Origin: Candidatus Saccharimonadota bacterium
Lineage (GTDB): Bacteria; Patescibacteriota; Saccharimonadia; Saccharimonadales; Saccharimonadaceae
DNA: 64,000 nucleotides
Assembly (NCBI GenBank): GCA_905373835.1
Contig: CAJPUN010000001.1
Span: forward strand, 1-64,000
Direction of reading: 5' to 3'
The notes beneath the pieces are model-generated. The model saw nothing but the letters and a program-made list of their open reading frames with translations. It searched no databases and had not been told where the DNA came from. The position numbers were made by a program, and so were the translations under genes. Shown one piece after another: positions 7,557 through 15,507 of this stretch; position 1 is the stretch's first letter; each line of letters starts with the position of its first letter.

Positions 7557-9032
7557 TTAGTTAAACAGCTTGGGCATCGTAATACCAAGTGTTTTATCCA
7601 GCCCACCAGTCAGCAGCTGGAATAGCGCATAGGCGAGCGCTACCAGTAGTGCTGCGACGAGCAGCCACTCAAGCGTCGTAAATGGCTTCTTGCCTTGCTG
7701 CTTGCGCATCAGGCCATAGACCACAATACCCGGCACATACAAGAACACCGTCACCAGTAAGTTTTCCACTCCCGCGGCATAGACCAGCCAGACGCTATAC
7801 ACACTAGCCATCACACCAACAAAGATATTGGCCGCCCGACCCTTCGTCTCTGGCTTCTCGAGAGCCGAGTACTTCAGCTGATAGAAGGCCGTCAAGGCAT
7901 AAGGCACAAGAATTGCCGATGTCGCAATCGCAATACCAATGTTATACACCGAGCCACTTGTCAGCGGTATCGTCAGGATAAAGAACTGCACCAAAGCGTT
8001 GGTCACCAGCAGCGAGTTCTTTGGCACGCCAACCTTGTTCTCTTTGGCAAAAAACGTCGGAAAAGTGCCAACCTTTGCCGCCTGGTAGGGCAGCTCAGCT
8101 GCAAACATCGTCCAGGCCAGCCAGCCACCAAGCACCGCAATGATTAAGCCAATATTAACTAGCCAGGCACCCCACGGCCCAACCACCTTCTCAAGCAAGA
8201 GCGCCATCGCTGGGTCTTTGAGGCCAGCCAGCTCCGGCTGCGTTGCCACGCCAAAGGCCAGGACGGTCATCAAGACATAGAGCGCAAGCACGGCGGCAAA
8301 GCCAATGAAGGTCGCCTTGACGACGTCGCTGCGCTGCTTAGCCCGGCCAGAGAACACAACTGCACCCTCAATGCCAATGAACACCCAGACGGTAACGATC
8401 ATCATGCTCTGCACCTGGCTGAGCACCGACCCAAGACTGAAATTACTGCCAGCCAAGCCCCAGAGATCCTTCGAGAAGATATCGAGCTTAAAGGCGGCAA
8501 TAATCGCCACAAGGAAGACCATCAGCGGGACAATCTTGGCAATCGTAATGAGCAAGTTCACTGCACTCGCCGTGCGCACACCTCTGAGAATCAGGCAGTG
8601 CACGCCCCAGAGCAAAATCGACATACCAATCGCCGAGGCCCAGTTTTGGCCGTCAGCAAACAGCTGCGGGAAGAAATAGCCAAGTGCTGAAAAGGCCGTT
8701 ACCGCATAGGCGATGTTGCCAATCCAGGCCGAGATCCAATACCCCCAAGCCGAGTTAAACCCAACATATTTGCCAAACCCTGCCTCGGCATAGCTATAGA
8801 TGCCGGCGTCAAGGTCGGGACGCTTTTCGGCAAGGTTGCGAAAACTCAGGACGAGGAACACCATCCCCACCCCAGTGACAAGCCAGGCAATGATCGTTGC
8901 CAGTGGCCCAGCCGATTCTGCAGTATTACGGACAAGATTGAAGATACCAGCCCCAATCATGCTGCCGATAACAAGCCCGGTGAGCGATCGCCACCCCAGC
9001 TTGCTCTCTTGTTGTGTTTGTTGTGTTGTCAT
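7557..9032 (-). CDS. arcD: arginine/ornithine antiporter
   Basis: A 491-residue APC-superfamily transporter with 12-13 membrane helices. It exchanges external arginine for internal ornithine, so arginine uptake costs no energy. The N-terminal IGSMIGAGIFNL motif (substrate-binding helix 1) and GIYSYAEAGFGKYVGF are characteristic of ArcD-type basic amino-acid antiporters. Its placement between ornithine carbamoyltransferase and the DDAH-like gene supports the assignment over lysine or agmatine exchange. If the DDAH-like protein does act on methylated arginines, this carrier may also import them; that is inference. Confidence 0.93.
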   Translation of the reverse strand: MTTQQTQQESKLGWRSLTGLVIGSMIGAGIFNLVRNTAESAGPLATIIAWLVTGVGMVFLVLSFRNLAEKRPDLDAGIYSYAEAGFGKYVGFNSAWGYWISAWIGNIAYAVTAFSALGYFFPQLFADGQNWASAIGMSILLWGVHCLILRGVRTASAVNLLITIAKIVPLMVFLVAIIAAFKLDIFSKDLWGLAGSNFSLGSVLSQVQSMMIVTVWVFIGIEGAVVFSGRAKQRSDVVKATFIGFAAVLALYVLMTVLAFGVATQPELAGLKDPAMALLLEKVVGPWGAWLVNIGLIIAVLGGWLAWTMFAAELPYQAAKVGTFPTFFAKENKVGVPKNSLLVTNALVQFFILTIPLTSGSVYNIGIAIATSAILVPYALTAFYQLKYSALEKPETKGRAANIFVGVMASVYSVWLVYAAGVENLLVTVFLYVPGIVVYGLMRKQQGKKPFTTLEWLLVAALLVALAYALFQLLTGGLDKTLGITMPKLFN

Positions 9033-9062
9033 ACGTGAGGCCCCCTATGCCTCAGTTAGTTG

Positions 9063-10058
9063 TTATAACGTCAGTGCCATCACTGCCTTGATCGTATGCA
9101 TGCGATTCTCCGCTTCGTCGAAGACCACACCGTGCTCACTCCGGAATACCTCGTCCGTCACCTCCATACTCTCAAGGCCGTAGTCTTGGTAAATCTTCAG
9201 CCCCGTCTCGGTGTTGAGATCGTGGAAGGCTGGCAAGCAGTGCAAGAACTTAACGTGTGGATTGTGCGTTTCATCGAGCATGGCACGATTCACTTGGTAT
9301 GGCTTAAGCAAGGCAATCCGCTCAGCGAACTGTGCCTCCTCACCCATCGACACCCATACGTCGGTGTAGATCGCGTCTGCTCCCTCGAGAGCCGTGGCGC
9401 GATCATCCGTCACGGTAATCTGCGCGCCGGTCTCGGCGGCAATCGCCCGAGCGAGATCAACCAGCTCACTGCTCGGGTGCAGCTCAGCTGGCGCTAAGAT
9501 ACGGAAATCAACGCCCATCTTGGCCGAGCCAATCATCAAGCTGTTCGCCATATTGTTGCGCCCATCACCGACAAAGACCAGCTTCGTGCCAGCCAGCGGC
9601 CCAATGTGCTCCTCGAGCGTCATGAAGTCGGCCAGAATCTGCGTCGGGTGGAACTGATCGGTCAAACCATTCCACACTGGTACGCCAGCGTGCTTGGCCA
9701 AGTCTTCCACCGTCGAGTGCTTAAAGCCGCGGAACTCAATCCCATCAAACATCCGGCCCAGCACCTTCGCGGTATCCTCAACCGACTCCTTTTTGCCTAG
9801 CTGGATATCATCCTTGCCGAGAAACTCCGGCGCAACGCCAAGGTCATTGGCCGCTACCGTAAAGGCGCAGCGTGTACGGGTGGAATTCTTCTCAAACAAG
9901 AGGGCGACTTGCTTACCCTCGTGTAAGCGGTGCGGCACACCCTCACGCTTAAGCTTCTTGAGCTCGTGCGCCAGGTCGAGCATCTGCCGGATTTCCTCTG
10001 ACGAAAAGTCCTTGAGGGCTAGGAATGAGCGGTTTTTTAGATTGGTTGGTAGATTCAT
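9063..10058 (-). CDS. arcB: ornithine carbamoyltransferase (catabolic)
   Basis: A 331-residue transcarbamoylase that converts citrulline and phosphate to ornithine and carbamoyl phosphate. The carbamoyl-phosphate site is STRTRCAF (near 59). HPTQILADF follows near 135, and the ornithine-site FLHCLPAFHD is near 271. The length and the start MNLPTNLKNRSFLALKDFS are typical of arcB/argF. No arginine biosynthesis genes are nearby, so the catabolic role follows from the operon. Its ATG follows the arcA stop codon with no gap. Confidence 0.96.
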   Translation of the reverse strand: MNLPTNLKNRSFLALKDFSSEEIRQMLDLAHELKKLKREGVPHRLHEGKQVALLFEKNSTRTRCAFTVAANDLGVAPEFLGKDDIQLGKKESVEDTAKVLGRMFDGIEFRGFKHSTVEDLAKHAGVPVWNGLTDQFHPTQILADFMTLEEHIGPLAGTKLVFVGDGRNNMANSLMIGSAKMGVDFRILAPAELHPSSELVDLARAIAAETGAQITVTDDRATALEGADAIYTDVWVSMGEEAQFAERIALLKPYQVNRAMLDETHNPHVKFLHCLPAFHDLNTETGLKIYQDYGLESMEVTDEVFRSEHGVVFDEAENRMHTIKAVMALTL

Positions 10059-11294
10059 TTACACATCCTCTCGTATTAATGGCATACTCATGCAGCGTGG
10101 CCCGCCACGGCCCCGGCCAAGCTCCGAGCCAGTAATCTCCAGCACTTCGACACCTGCCTCACGCAGTTTTTGGTTGGTAACGTAGTTGCGGTCGTAGGTG
10201 ACCACCACCCCAGGAGCAATCGCCAAGGTATTACTACCGTCATTCCACTGCTCGCGTGCTGCAGCGATATCATCACCGCCACCGCATTCGATCAAGGTAA
10301 TCGACGGCACGCCAAGGGCTTGGCTGAGCACCTGCTCAAGATTATGTTCTTTGGTAATGGTTGGGTAGGCTTGCCCGTCTGCTTTATGCAAGACGAAGAT
10401 ATTCATCCGCCCCTCAAAGCCCCGAATCTCTGGGTGGATGGTGAATTTGTCGTGGTCAATCATCGTAAAGACGGTATCCAGATGCATAAAGGCGTGACTC
10501 TTGGGGATCTCAAGGGCAATCACCGTGTCAAAATTCGACTCGGCAAAGAGCTTCGTCGCCATCAGCTCAATCGCTTCTGGTGAGGTACGCTCGCTTATAC
10601 CGATGGCCATCGTGTGGTTATTAAGCACCAGCTCATCACCGCCCTCAATCGAGAATGGTTGGCTGCGATCATACCAAACCGGTACATTCTTGCCAGCAAA
10701 GCGCGGATGGAAATCGATAATATAGCGCATAAAGAGCGACTCACGCCGCCGAGCTGGCCAGTGCATCTTGTTGATCGTCAGACCTTGGCCAATCGCCGCT
10801 GCTGGGTCGCGCGTAAAGTAGAGGTTCGGCATTGGGTCAAGATAGAATGGATACTGCTCATGCGCCACCATTGTGTGGAGTTGCTGCTGCTCAGGTGGCA
10901 GGCTAATCTCATCTTTGCGCACCCCCGCCATCAGCTTGCGCACCATCTGGCGTGGCTCCATACCAAGCAAATACTCAGCCAGTGTCCGCGATGCGCGTTG
11001 GTTGTCTTGCTTCGATGCCACCAGCATCTCAACAACAAATTGCCGCCGCACTGCTTCGTCAGCGAGTGCCTCGGCGGCAAGTTCATCTAAGTACAACACC
11101 TCGACCCCACGCGAGCGGAGCAGCTCTGCAAAGCGATCATGCTCCTCCTGCGCAACCTTGAGATACGGAATATCGTCAAACAATAGGCGCTGCAAATGTT
11201 CTGGTGTGAGATGCTCGAGCTCCTCACCCGGCCGATGCAAGAGCACTGTCTTCAACCGGCCAATCTCTGATGTAATATGAATTGGATCGTCCAC
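10059..11294 (-). CDS. arcA: arginine deiminase
   Basis: A 411-residue enzyme that hydrolyses arginine to citrulline and ammonia, the first step of the pathway. The full set of ADI motifs is present: FTRDPAAAIG, RRRESLFMRYI, IEGGDELVL, a catalytic HLDTVFTMID block, and the C-terminal nucleophile in GGPRCMSMPLIRED (Cys401). It starts at GTG with AGGGGG 5 nt upstream. It is the first gene of arcA-arcB-arcD-DDAH-arcC. The pathway yields one ATP per arginine and raises local pH. It is known from oral Saccharibacteria, where it supports survival without the host. Confidence 0.97.
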   Translation of the reverse strand: MDDPIHITSEIGRLKTVLLHRPGEELEHLTPEHLQRLLFDDIPYLKVAQEEHDRFAELLRSRGVEVLYLDELAAEALADEAVRRQFVVEMLVASKQDNQRASRTLAEYLLGMEPRQMVRKLMAGVRKDEISLPPEQQQLHTMVAHEQYPFYLDPMPNLYFTRDPAAAIGQGLTINKMHWPARRRESLFMRYIIDFHPRFAGKNVPVWYDRSQPFSIEGGDELVLNNHTMAIGISERTSPEAIELMATKLFAESNFDTVIALEIPKSHAFMHLDTVFTMIDHDKFTIHPEIRGFEGRMNIFVLHKADGQAYPTITKEHNLEQVLSQALGVPSITLIECGGGDDIAAAREQWNDGSNTLAIAPGVVVTYDRNYVTNQKLREAGVEVLEITGSELGRGRGGPRCMSMPLIREDV

Positions 11295-11329
11295 CTTTTC
11301 CCCCTGTGTGGCTTATAGTTGATGCTTTC

Positions 11330-11357
11330 ATTGTAGCATGTTCTGAGGTAAGTGCAA
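11330..11357 (-). promoter_or_regulatory. candidate promoter of the arc operon
   Basis: TTGCAC (11357-11352), 16 nt, then TACAAT (11335-11330), giving a leader of about 30 nt before the GTG of arcA. I found no clear ARG-box-like palindrome, and no argR gene lies in the window. Confidence 0.5.
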
Positions 11358-11449
11358 TGGATAACAGGTGTCACGAATATGAAACTGAATGATGAATCAC
11401 AAAAGCTTATTTTTGCTATTATTACCATAATAGTCTATCATGGTTTTGT

Positions 11450-11830
11450 ATGAGGCAGGGGTCTATCACAACAAATGGAGTTATTCTTCATCACCACGAG
11501 AATGCAACTATTGTCTACCTTACACAACAAGGCTATGATATTACAATCATTCCACCCGATCAACGAAAAGGAGTCCATACACCAGACATTATCATGCTCA
11601 ACAAGCGGTGGGAGATGAAATGTCCAATCGGCCGAAGTCCACACACTATCAAACGCGCATTTAAGGTTGCGATTCATCAATCTGAGTACATTATTTTTGA
11701 CCTTCGTCGATCGAAAATAACCGATGCAGTTAATATTGCCCGACTTAAGAAAGAATTTCATGATATCAAACGAGTCAAACGGCTGATTATTATTCCAAAG
11801 TCAAAGAAGATTATTGACATCAGTAAATAA
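11450..11830 (+). CDS. free-standing CdiA-CT-like nuclease domain
   Basis: A 126-residue protein resembling the tRNA-nuclease domain found at the C-terminus of some CdiA contact-dependent inhibition toxins. It shows a PD-(D/E)xK-type arrangement: TPDIIML (Asp46), then WEMKCP (Glu55, Lys57), and a helix followed by IIFDLRRSK. There is no signal peptide, transport region or obvious immunity gene next to it. It could therefore be an intracellular domesticated nuclease, one half of a toxin pair with a distant partner, or a phage-type accessory protein. It stands alone, divergent from arcA. The start codon has no clear ribosome site. Confidence 0.65.
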   Translation: MRQGSITTNGVILHHHENATIVYLTQQGYDITIIPPDQRKGVHTPDIIMLNKRWEMKCPIGRSPHTIKRAFKVAIHQSEYIIFDLRRSKITDAVNIARLKKEFHDIKRVKRLIIIPKSKKIIDISK

Positions 11831-11934
11831 TTCCGCTACTATTTAGACACGGGGTGGCGTCACCGTGGTTCTGCGGAGACGACACCCCTATCTTGATACT
11901 ATCATCACTCTACCAACTGCGTACCAGCCGTTGG

Positions 11935-12558
11935 TTATTTTTTTGCGGTCATAACCGCCAAGCTCGCCTCCACCCGGCAGCGGAATCCAGGGTGCGCCTG
12001 CAGCCACGCATCGGCCGCCCGAGCCGCACCAGGCAGCGCCTCATTGGCATAATCATCCACCACCAGCACTGCATCAAGAGTCAGCTTCGGCGTCACGAGC
12101 CAGAGCGAGTCCATAATCGACTGGTAATAGTCGCCATCGAGAAAGGCAAACATAATGTCCTCCGGCACATCCTGCGGGGTAAGCTCGGCAAACCACGCCT
12201 TGTGCACCACTGGCGGGCGCAGCCCAGCTTTCTTGAACTGCTGGAAAAATCCCTTGCGCGTTGCAGCAAGCTCCCCTGCCACAAACTGCTCACCAGCTGC
12301 GCTTGCATCCTGCGCCGTCTTCTCTGGCAAACCAGCGAATGAATCATAGACATGAAATGCTCCCACGTACTGATACGCATCAAGCAAGCGCCGGATAAAC
12401 AAGCTCGTCGTCCCCACATAGCAGCCAAATTCAACAACCGACCCCTGACAGCCAGCCCTCAGAAGCCGCTCAAGCTCACGCAGCAAAACCCGCAGCTCAC
12501 GCTCATCCACTTGGTCGGAGATGATTGGGTGGGTGCGGAGAAGTTGGTCGGTGATCAT
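11935..12558 (-). CDS. TylF/macrocin-O-methyltransferase-like SAM methyltransferase
   Basis: A 207-residue class I SAM-dependent methyltransferase. Motif I is VVEFGCYVGTTS near residue 41, an acidic SAM-ribose contact is in HVYDSFAGLPE, and the metal or substrate region is FAFLDGDYYQSIMDSL near 137, followed by VVDDYANEALPGAA. This combination is typical of TylF proteins, which methylate hydroxyls of sugars or phenols and usually need Mg2+. The acceptor is unknown; a cell-surface sugar is plausible. TATAGT ends 9 nt before the ATG, giving a very short leader. Confidence 0.85.
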   Translation of the reverse strand: MITDQLLRTHPIISDQVDERELRVLLRELERLLRAGCQGSVVEFGCYVGTTSLFIRRLLDAYQYVGAFHVYDSFAGLPEKTAQDASAAGEQFVAGELAATRKGFFQQFKKAGLRPPVVHKAWFAELTPQDVPEDIMFAFLDGDYYQSIMDSLWLVTPKLTLDAVLVVDDYANEALPGAARAADAWLQAHPGFRCRVEASLAVMTAKK

Positions 12559-12688
12559 TATTTGCCCACTATAGCAAATAATTGCTTGTTATGCTATTAC
12601 CCGGCTTATTTTGGTGCTTTCTCCCGTACATATCCCATTTGTATGCCATTTGATCGAAATTATTCTGGCGAGCATGACCAGTATACGG

Positions 12689-12694
12689 TATACT
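12689..12694 (+). promoter_or_regulatory. -10 box, leaderless start of the YbhB-like gene
   Basis: TATACT (12689-12694) is followed by 6 nt and the ATG at 12701. TGGCGA lies 17 nt upstream where a -35 box would be. Confidence 0.6.
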
Positions 12695-12700
12695 ATAGAC

Positions 12701-13162
12701 ATGAAAGTCACCAGCCCCGCCTTCAACAACAACGCCAAAATACCAAAGATCTATTCGCGCTTCGGTGGCAACCAGCGACCGCCTCTCACCATCAGCGACA
12801 TCCCTGATGGTACGCAGAGCCTCGCTGTGGTGTGCTATAGCCCCGACGCACCCTTCATTGGCGGCTTCTACCACTGGATTGCTTGGAATCTCTCTCCCAC
12901 CACCACAGAAATCGGCAGCGACTACCTCCCTCATGGCGCTATCGAAGGCACGACTACCTGGGGTAAGCCCGGTTGGGGTGGCCCGCACCCCGCCTTTGGG
13001 ACGCATCGCTATCAGTTCTTCGTCTATGCACTCAATACCGTGCTCGACCTCCCCGCCAAAACACGCCCTAAGAAATTCTCCAAAGCAATCGCCCCGCACA
13101 TCATTGAGCGCACCATGCTGACAGGGAACTTTGGCGCACTGGACATATTTGATTTGCGGTAA
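12701..13162 (+). CDS. YbhB/YbcL family (PEBP-like) protein
   Basis: A 153-residue phosphatidylethanolamine-binding-protein fold, the bacterial Raf-kinase-inhibitor-like family. The family core is visible as SLAVVCYSPDAP, FYHWIAWNL (ligand-pocket His), GPHPAFGTHRYQFFVYAL (the GxHRY motif), and a final helix ending RTMLTGNFG. The function in bacteria is poorly defined; small anionic ligands bind at the His/Asp pocket. The ATG at 12701 is chosen over the longer in-frame frame from 12611 because homologous sequence begins there and the -10 box ends 6 nt before it. It is monocistronic. Confidence 0.9.
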   Translation: MKVTSPAFNNNAKIPKIYSRFGGNQRPPLTISDIPDGTQSLAVVCYSPDAPFIGGFYHWIAWNLSPTTTEIGSDYLPHGAIEGTTTWGKPGWGGPHPAFGTHRYQFFVYALNTVLDLPAKTRPKKFSKAIAPHIIERTMLTGNFGALDIFDLR

Positions 13163-13189
13163 CAAGCGACTAATTAATTTTATAAACCA

Positions 13190-13471
13190 ATGTCTCTACC
13201 CGATAGTATCGCACTCCTATCTCTACTTATATCAATCATCTCTGTCGTGGTTGCGGTTGTATCCTGGCGCAAAAGTCGCGTCATTTACGAGATCGAGGAA
13301 GTAGTTATCCGAAAAATTAACGGCACACGCGATGACATGGATGGTCGAGGCTTGCCGGAGCTTAATCAGAAATTAAACACCGGTCATTATACAATTCTTG
13401 AAGTCCTCGAAAGAACTGATGGCGATTGGGCTGTCCTGCTTGCCCGCATCAAGCGACCCAAACGCAGTTAG
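13190..13471 (+). CDS. small membrane-anchored hypothetical protein
   Basis: A 93-residue protein with one N-terminal membrane helix (SIALLSLLISIISVVVAVV, residues 6-24), then a short basic stretch and a mixed-charge cytoplasmic domain ending RIKRPKRS. It lies 27 nt after the YbhB-like gene on the same strand and converges on the ABC exporter. It may be co-transcribed with the YbhB-like gene. I do not recognise the family. Confidence 0.6.
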   Translation: MSLPDSIALLSLLISIISVVVAVVSWRKSRVIYEIEEVVIRKINGTRDDMDGRGLPELNQKLNTGHYTILEVLERTDGDWAVLLARIKRPKRS

Positions 13472-13482
13472 CTCTAGACATC

Positions 13483-15507
13483 TTACTTTGTCGGTTTATC
13501 GACGTCTTCCGCAAACTGGCTCTGGTACAATTCCGCATAAAAGCCATTCTGGGCAAGTAGCTCGTCATGCGTGCCCTGCTCGATAACATTACCATCCTTC
13601 ACCACAAGGATAAGATCGGCGTCACGAATCGTGCTCAGGCGATGAGCAATAACAAAGCTTGTCTTGTGCTGCATCAGTCTATCCATCGCCTGCTGGATGA
13701 GCACCTCTGTGCGGGTGTCGACCGAGCTGGTCGCTTCGTCTAAGATAAGCATCGGTGTCTTGGCCAGCATGGCGCGGGCAATCGTCAGCAGTTGTTTCTC
13801 CCCTTGCGAAATATTGGTCGCGGCTTCGTCGAGCACCATGTCGTAACCGCCCGGCAGCGACCGGACAAAGTGGTCAACATGCGCCTCACGCGCCACCGCC
13901 AGCAGTTCAGCCTCACTCGCCTCGGGGTTGCCATAGCGCAGGTTGTCGCGGATCGTCCCATGGAAGAGCCACGTATCTTGCAGCACCATACCAAAGAGTT
14001 GCCGCACACTGCTGCGCGTCATCTGGGCGATGTCTACCCCATTGATCAGGATCTGACCACTATCAATATCATAAAATCGCATTAGTAGATTGACCAGCGT
14101 CGTCTTGCCCGCACCCGTTGGCCCAACAATCGCTACCCGCTGGCCAGGGTGAATATGAGCCGAGAGATGCTTAATAACTGGCGTCTTTGCATCATAGCCA
14201 AAGACAACATCGCGAAACTCCACTTCACCGCGCACCACTGGCAGTGTGGTGGCGGGCACCGGGTCGGGTGCTTCGGCTGGTTCCTTGAGAAACTCAAAGA
14301 CCCGCTCGGCCGCAGCTGCCGTCGACTGCAGCACATTGGCAATATTCGCCGTTTGGGCAATCGGCTGGTTAAATTGCTGCATATATTGGATGAAGGCCTG
14401 AATATCGCCAATTTTAATCCGCCCCTCGATCGCCAGCCACCCACCGAGCACCGCCACACCAACATAGCCAATATTGCCCACCACATTCATCACTGGATAC
14501 ATCAAGCCAGAGAGAAACTGCGACTGCCAGGCGCTCGAGAAAAGCCGCTGGTTAATCTGCCGAAAGGTCGCTAGCGACCGCTCCTGCCCACGAAAGGCGC
14601 GCATCACCTGGTGGCCAGCATACATCTCCTCAATATGGCCATTGAGCTCGCCTAGCTCATCTTGCTGGCGGATAAACTGCGTCTGTGAGCGCTTGGTAAT
14701 CACAACGATCAACCCCATCGACAGCGGCACAACCAAGAGCGCCACCACCGTCAGCAGCCAACTAATCGACAGCATCATCGCGAGGATCCCCACTAGCATC
14801 ACCACCGCACTCATCATTTGCGACAGGCTTTGGGTAAGCGTTTGGCTCACCGTATCGACATCGTTGGTAATGCGGCTAAGGACTTCGCCGTGGGTTTGTT
14901 TATCAAAATAACGCAGCGGCAAGCGATTGATCTTCTCTGAGATATCGCGGCGCAACTGGTATGTGAGCTTCTGGGTAATATTCGTCATCAGCCAGGCCTG
15001 CCCATAGCGAAACAGTGAACTGATCGTATAGAGCCCCACGAGCCAGAGGATAATCTGCAAGATCGCATCATAATGGAAAGTGGGGCGTCTGCCCAGATCA
15101 AGCGTCTTGGCGGCTTCGCGAGCCGAGGCAGGTAGCGCCTGCGCCAACTGCTTGCCCTGGGGCGATGCCGTAAATTGCTCACCCGTCATACCCGCAGGGA
15201 TCGCTGCGCCAGCAGGAAGCTTCTCGTGGATAGCGTCGTAGGTACGCAGGCGCGTGTAGTCATCGACAATCTGGTTGGTCGCGTTGCCGAGCAGTTTGGG
15301 GCTAACGATCGCAAACAGTGTGCTGATAATCGTCAAACCAATCACCAGCATCAGCTGCCAACGAAAGGCGTGCAGATACTGCAGCAGCGTACGCACCGCC
15401 GAGCGGAAGTCCTTGGCTCGCTCCGTGCCACCACCAGCGACTGGCCCACCCATTGGGCCGCGGCGCACCCCTGATGAGCGCGACTTTGGAGATGACTGCT
15501 GGCTCAT
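13483..15507 (-). CDS. ABC exporter half-transporter, MdlB/LmrD-like
   Basis: A 674-residue fused permease-ATPase. After a basic Ser/Gly-rich N-terminus, six membrane helices span about residues 50-360. A roughly 90-residue insert between helices 1 and 2 (around PKLLGNATNQ to RPTFHYD) lies outside the membrane. The ATPase covers about 430-660: Walker A GPTGAGKTT, Q-loop VLQDTWLF, signature ISQGEKQL, Walker B LILDEATSSVDTRTE and the switch His in VIAHRLST. Its ATG overlaps the end of the upstream ABC gene by 4 nt, so the two proteins should form a heterodimeric multidrug-type exporter under MarR control. Confidence 0.92.
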   Translation of the reverse strand: MSQQSSPKSRSSGVRRGPMGGPVAGGGTERAKDFRSAVRTLLQYLHAFRWQLMLVIGLTIISTLFAIVSPKLLGNATNQIVDDYTRLRTYDAIHEKLPAGAAIPAGMTGEQFTASPQGKQLAQALPASAREAAKTLDLGRRPTFHYDAILQIILWLVGLYTISSLFRYGQAWLMTNITQKLTYQLRRDISEKINRLPLRYFDKQTHGEVLSRITNDVDTVSQTLTQSLSQMMSAVVMLVGILAMMLSISWLLTVVALLVVPLSMGLIVVITKRSQTQFIRQQDELGELNGHIEEMYAGHQVMRAFRGQERSLATFRQINQRLFSSAWQSQFLSGLMYPVMNVVGNIGYVGVAVLGGWLAIEGRIKIGDIQAFIQYMQQFNQPIAQTANIANVLQSTAAAAERVFEFLKEPAEAPDPVPATTLPVVRGEVEFRDVVFGYDAKTPVIKHLSAHIHPGQRVAIVGPTGAGKTTLVNLLMRFYDIDSGQILINGVDIAQMTRSSVRQLFGMVLQDTWLFHGTIRDNLRYGNPEASEAELLAVAREAHVDHFVRSLPGGYDMVLDEAATNISQGEKQLLTIARAMLAKTPMLILDEATSSVDTRTEVLIQQAMDRLMQHKTSFVIAHRLSTIRDADLILVVKDGNVIEQGTHDELLAQNGFYAELYQSQFAEDVDKPTK

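Noticed and set aside
12611..12700. N-terminal extension of the YbhB-like protein
   Set aside because: The extra 30 residues read through the -10 box and are not part of the PEBP fold.
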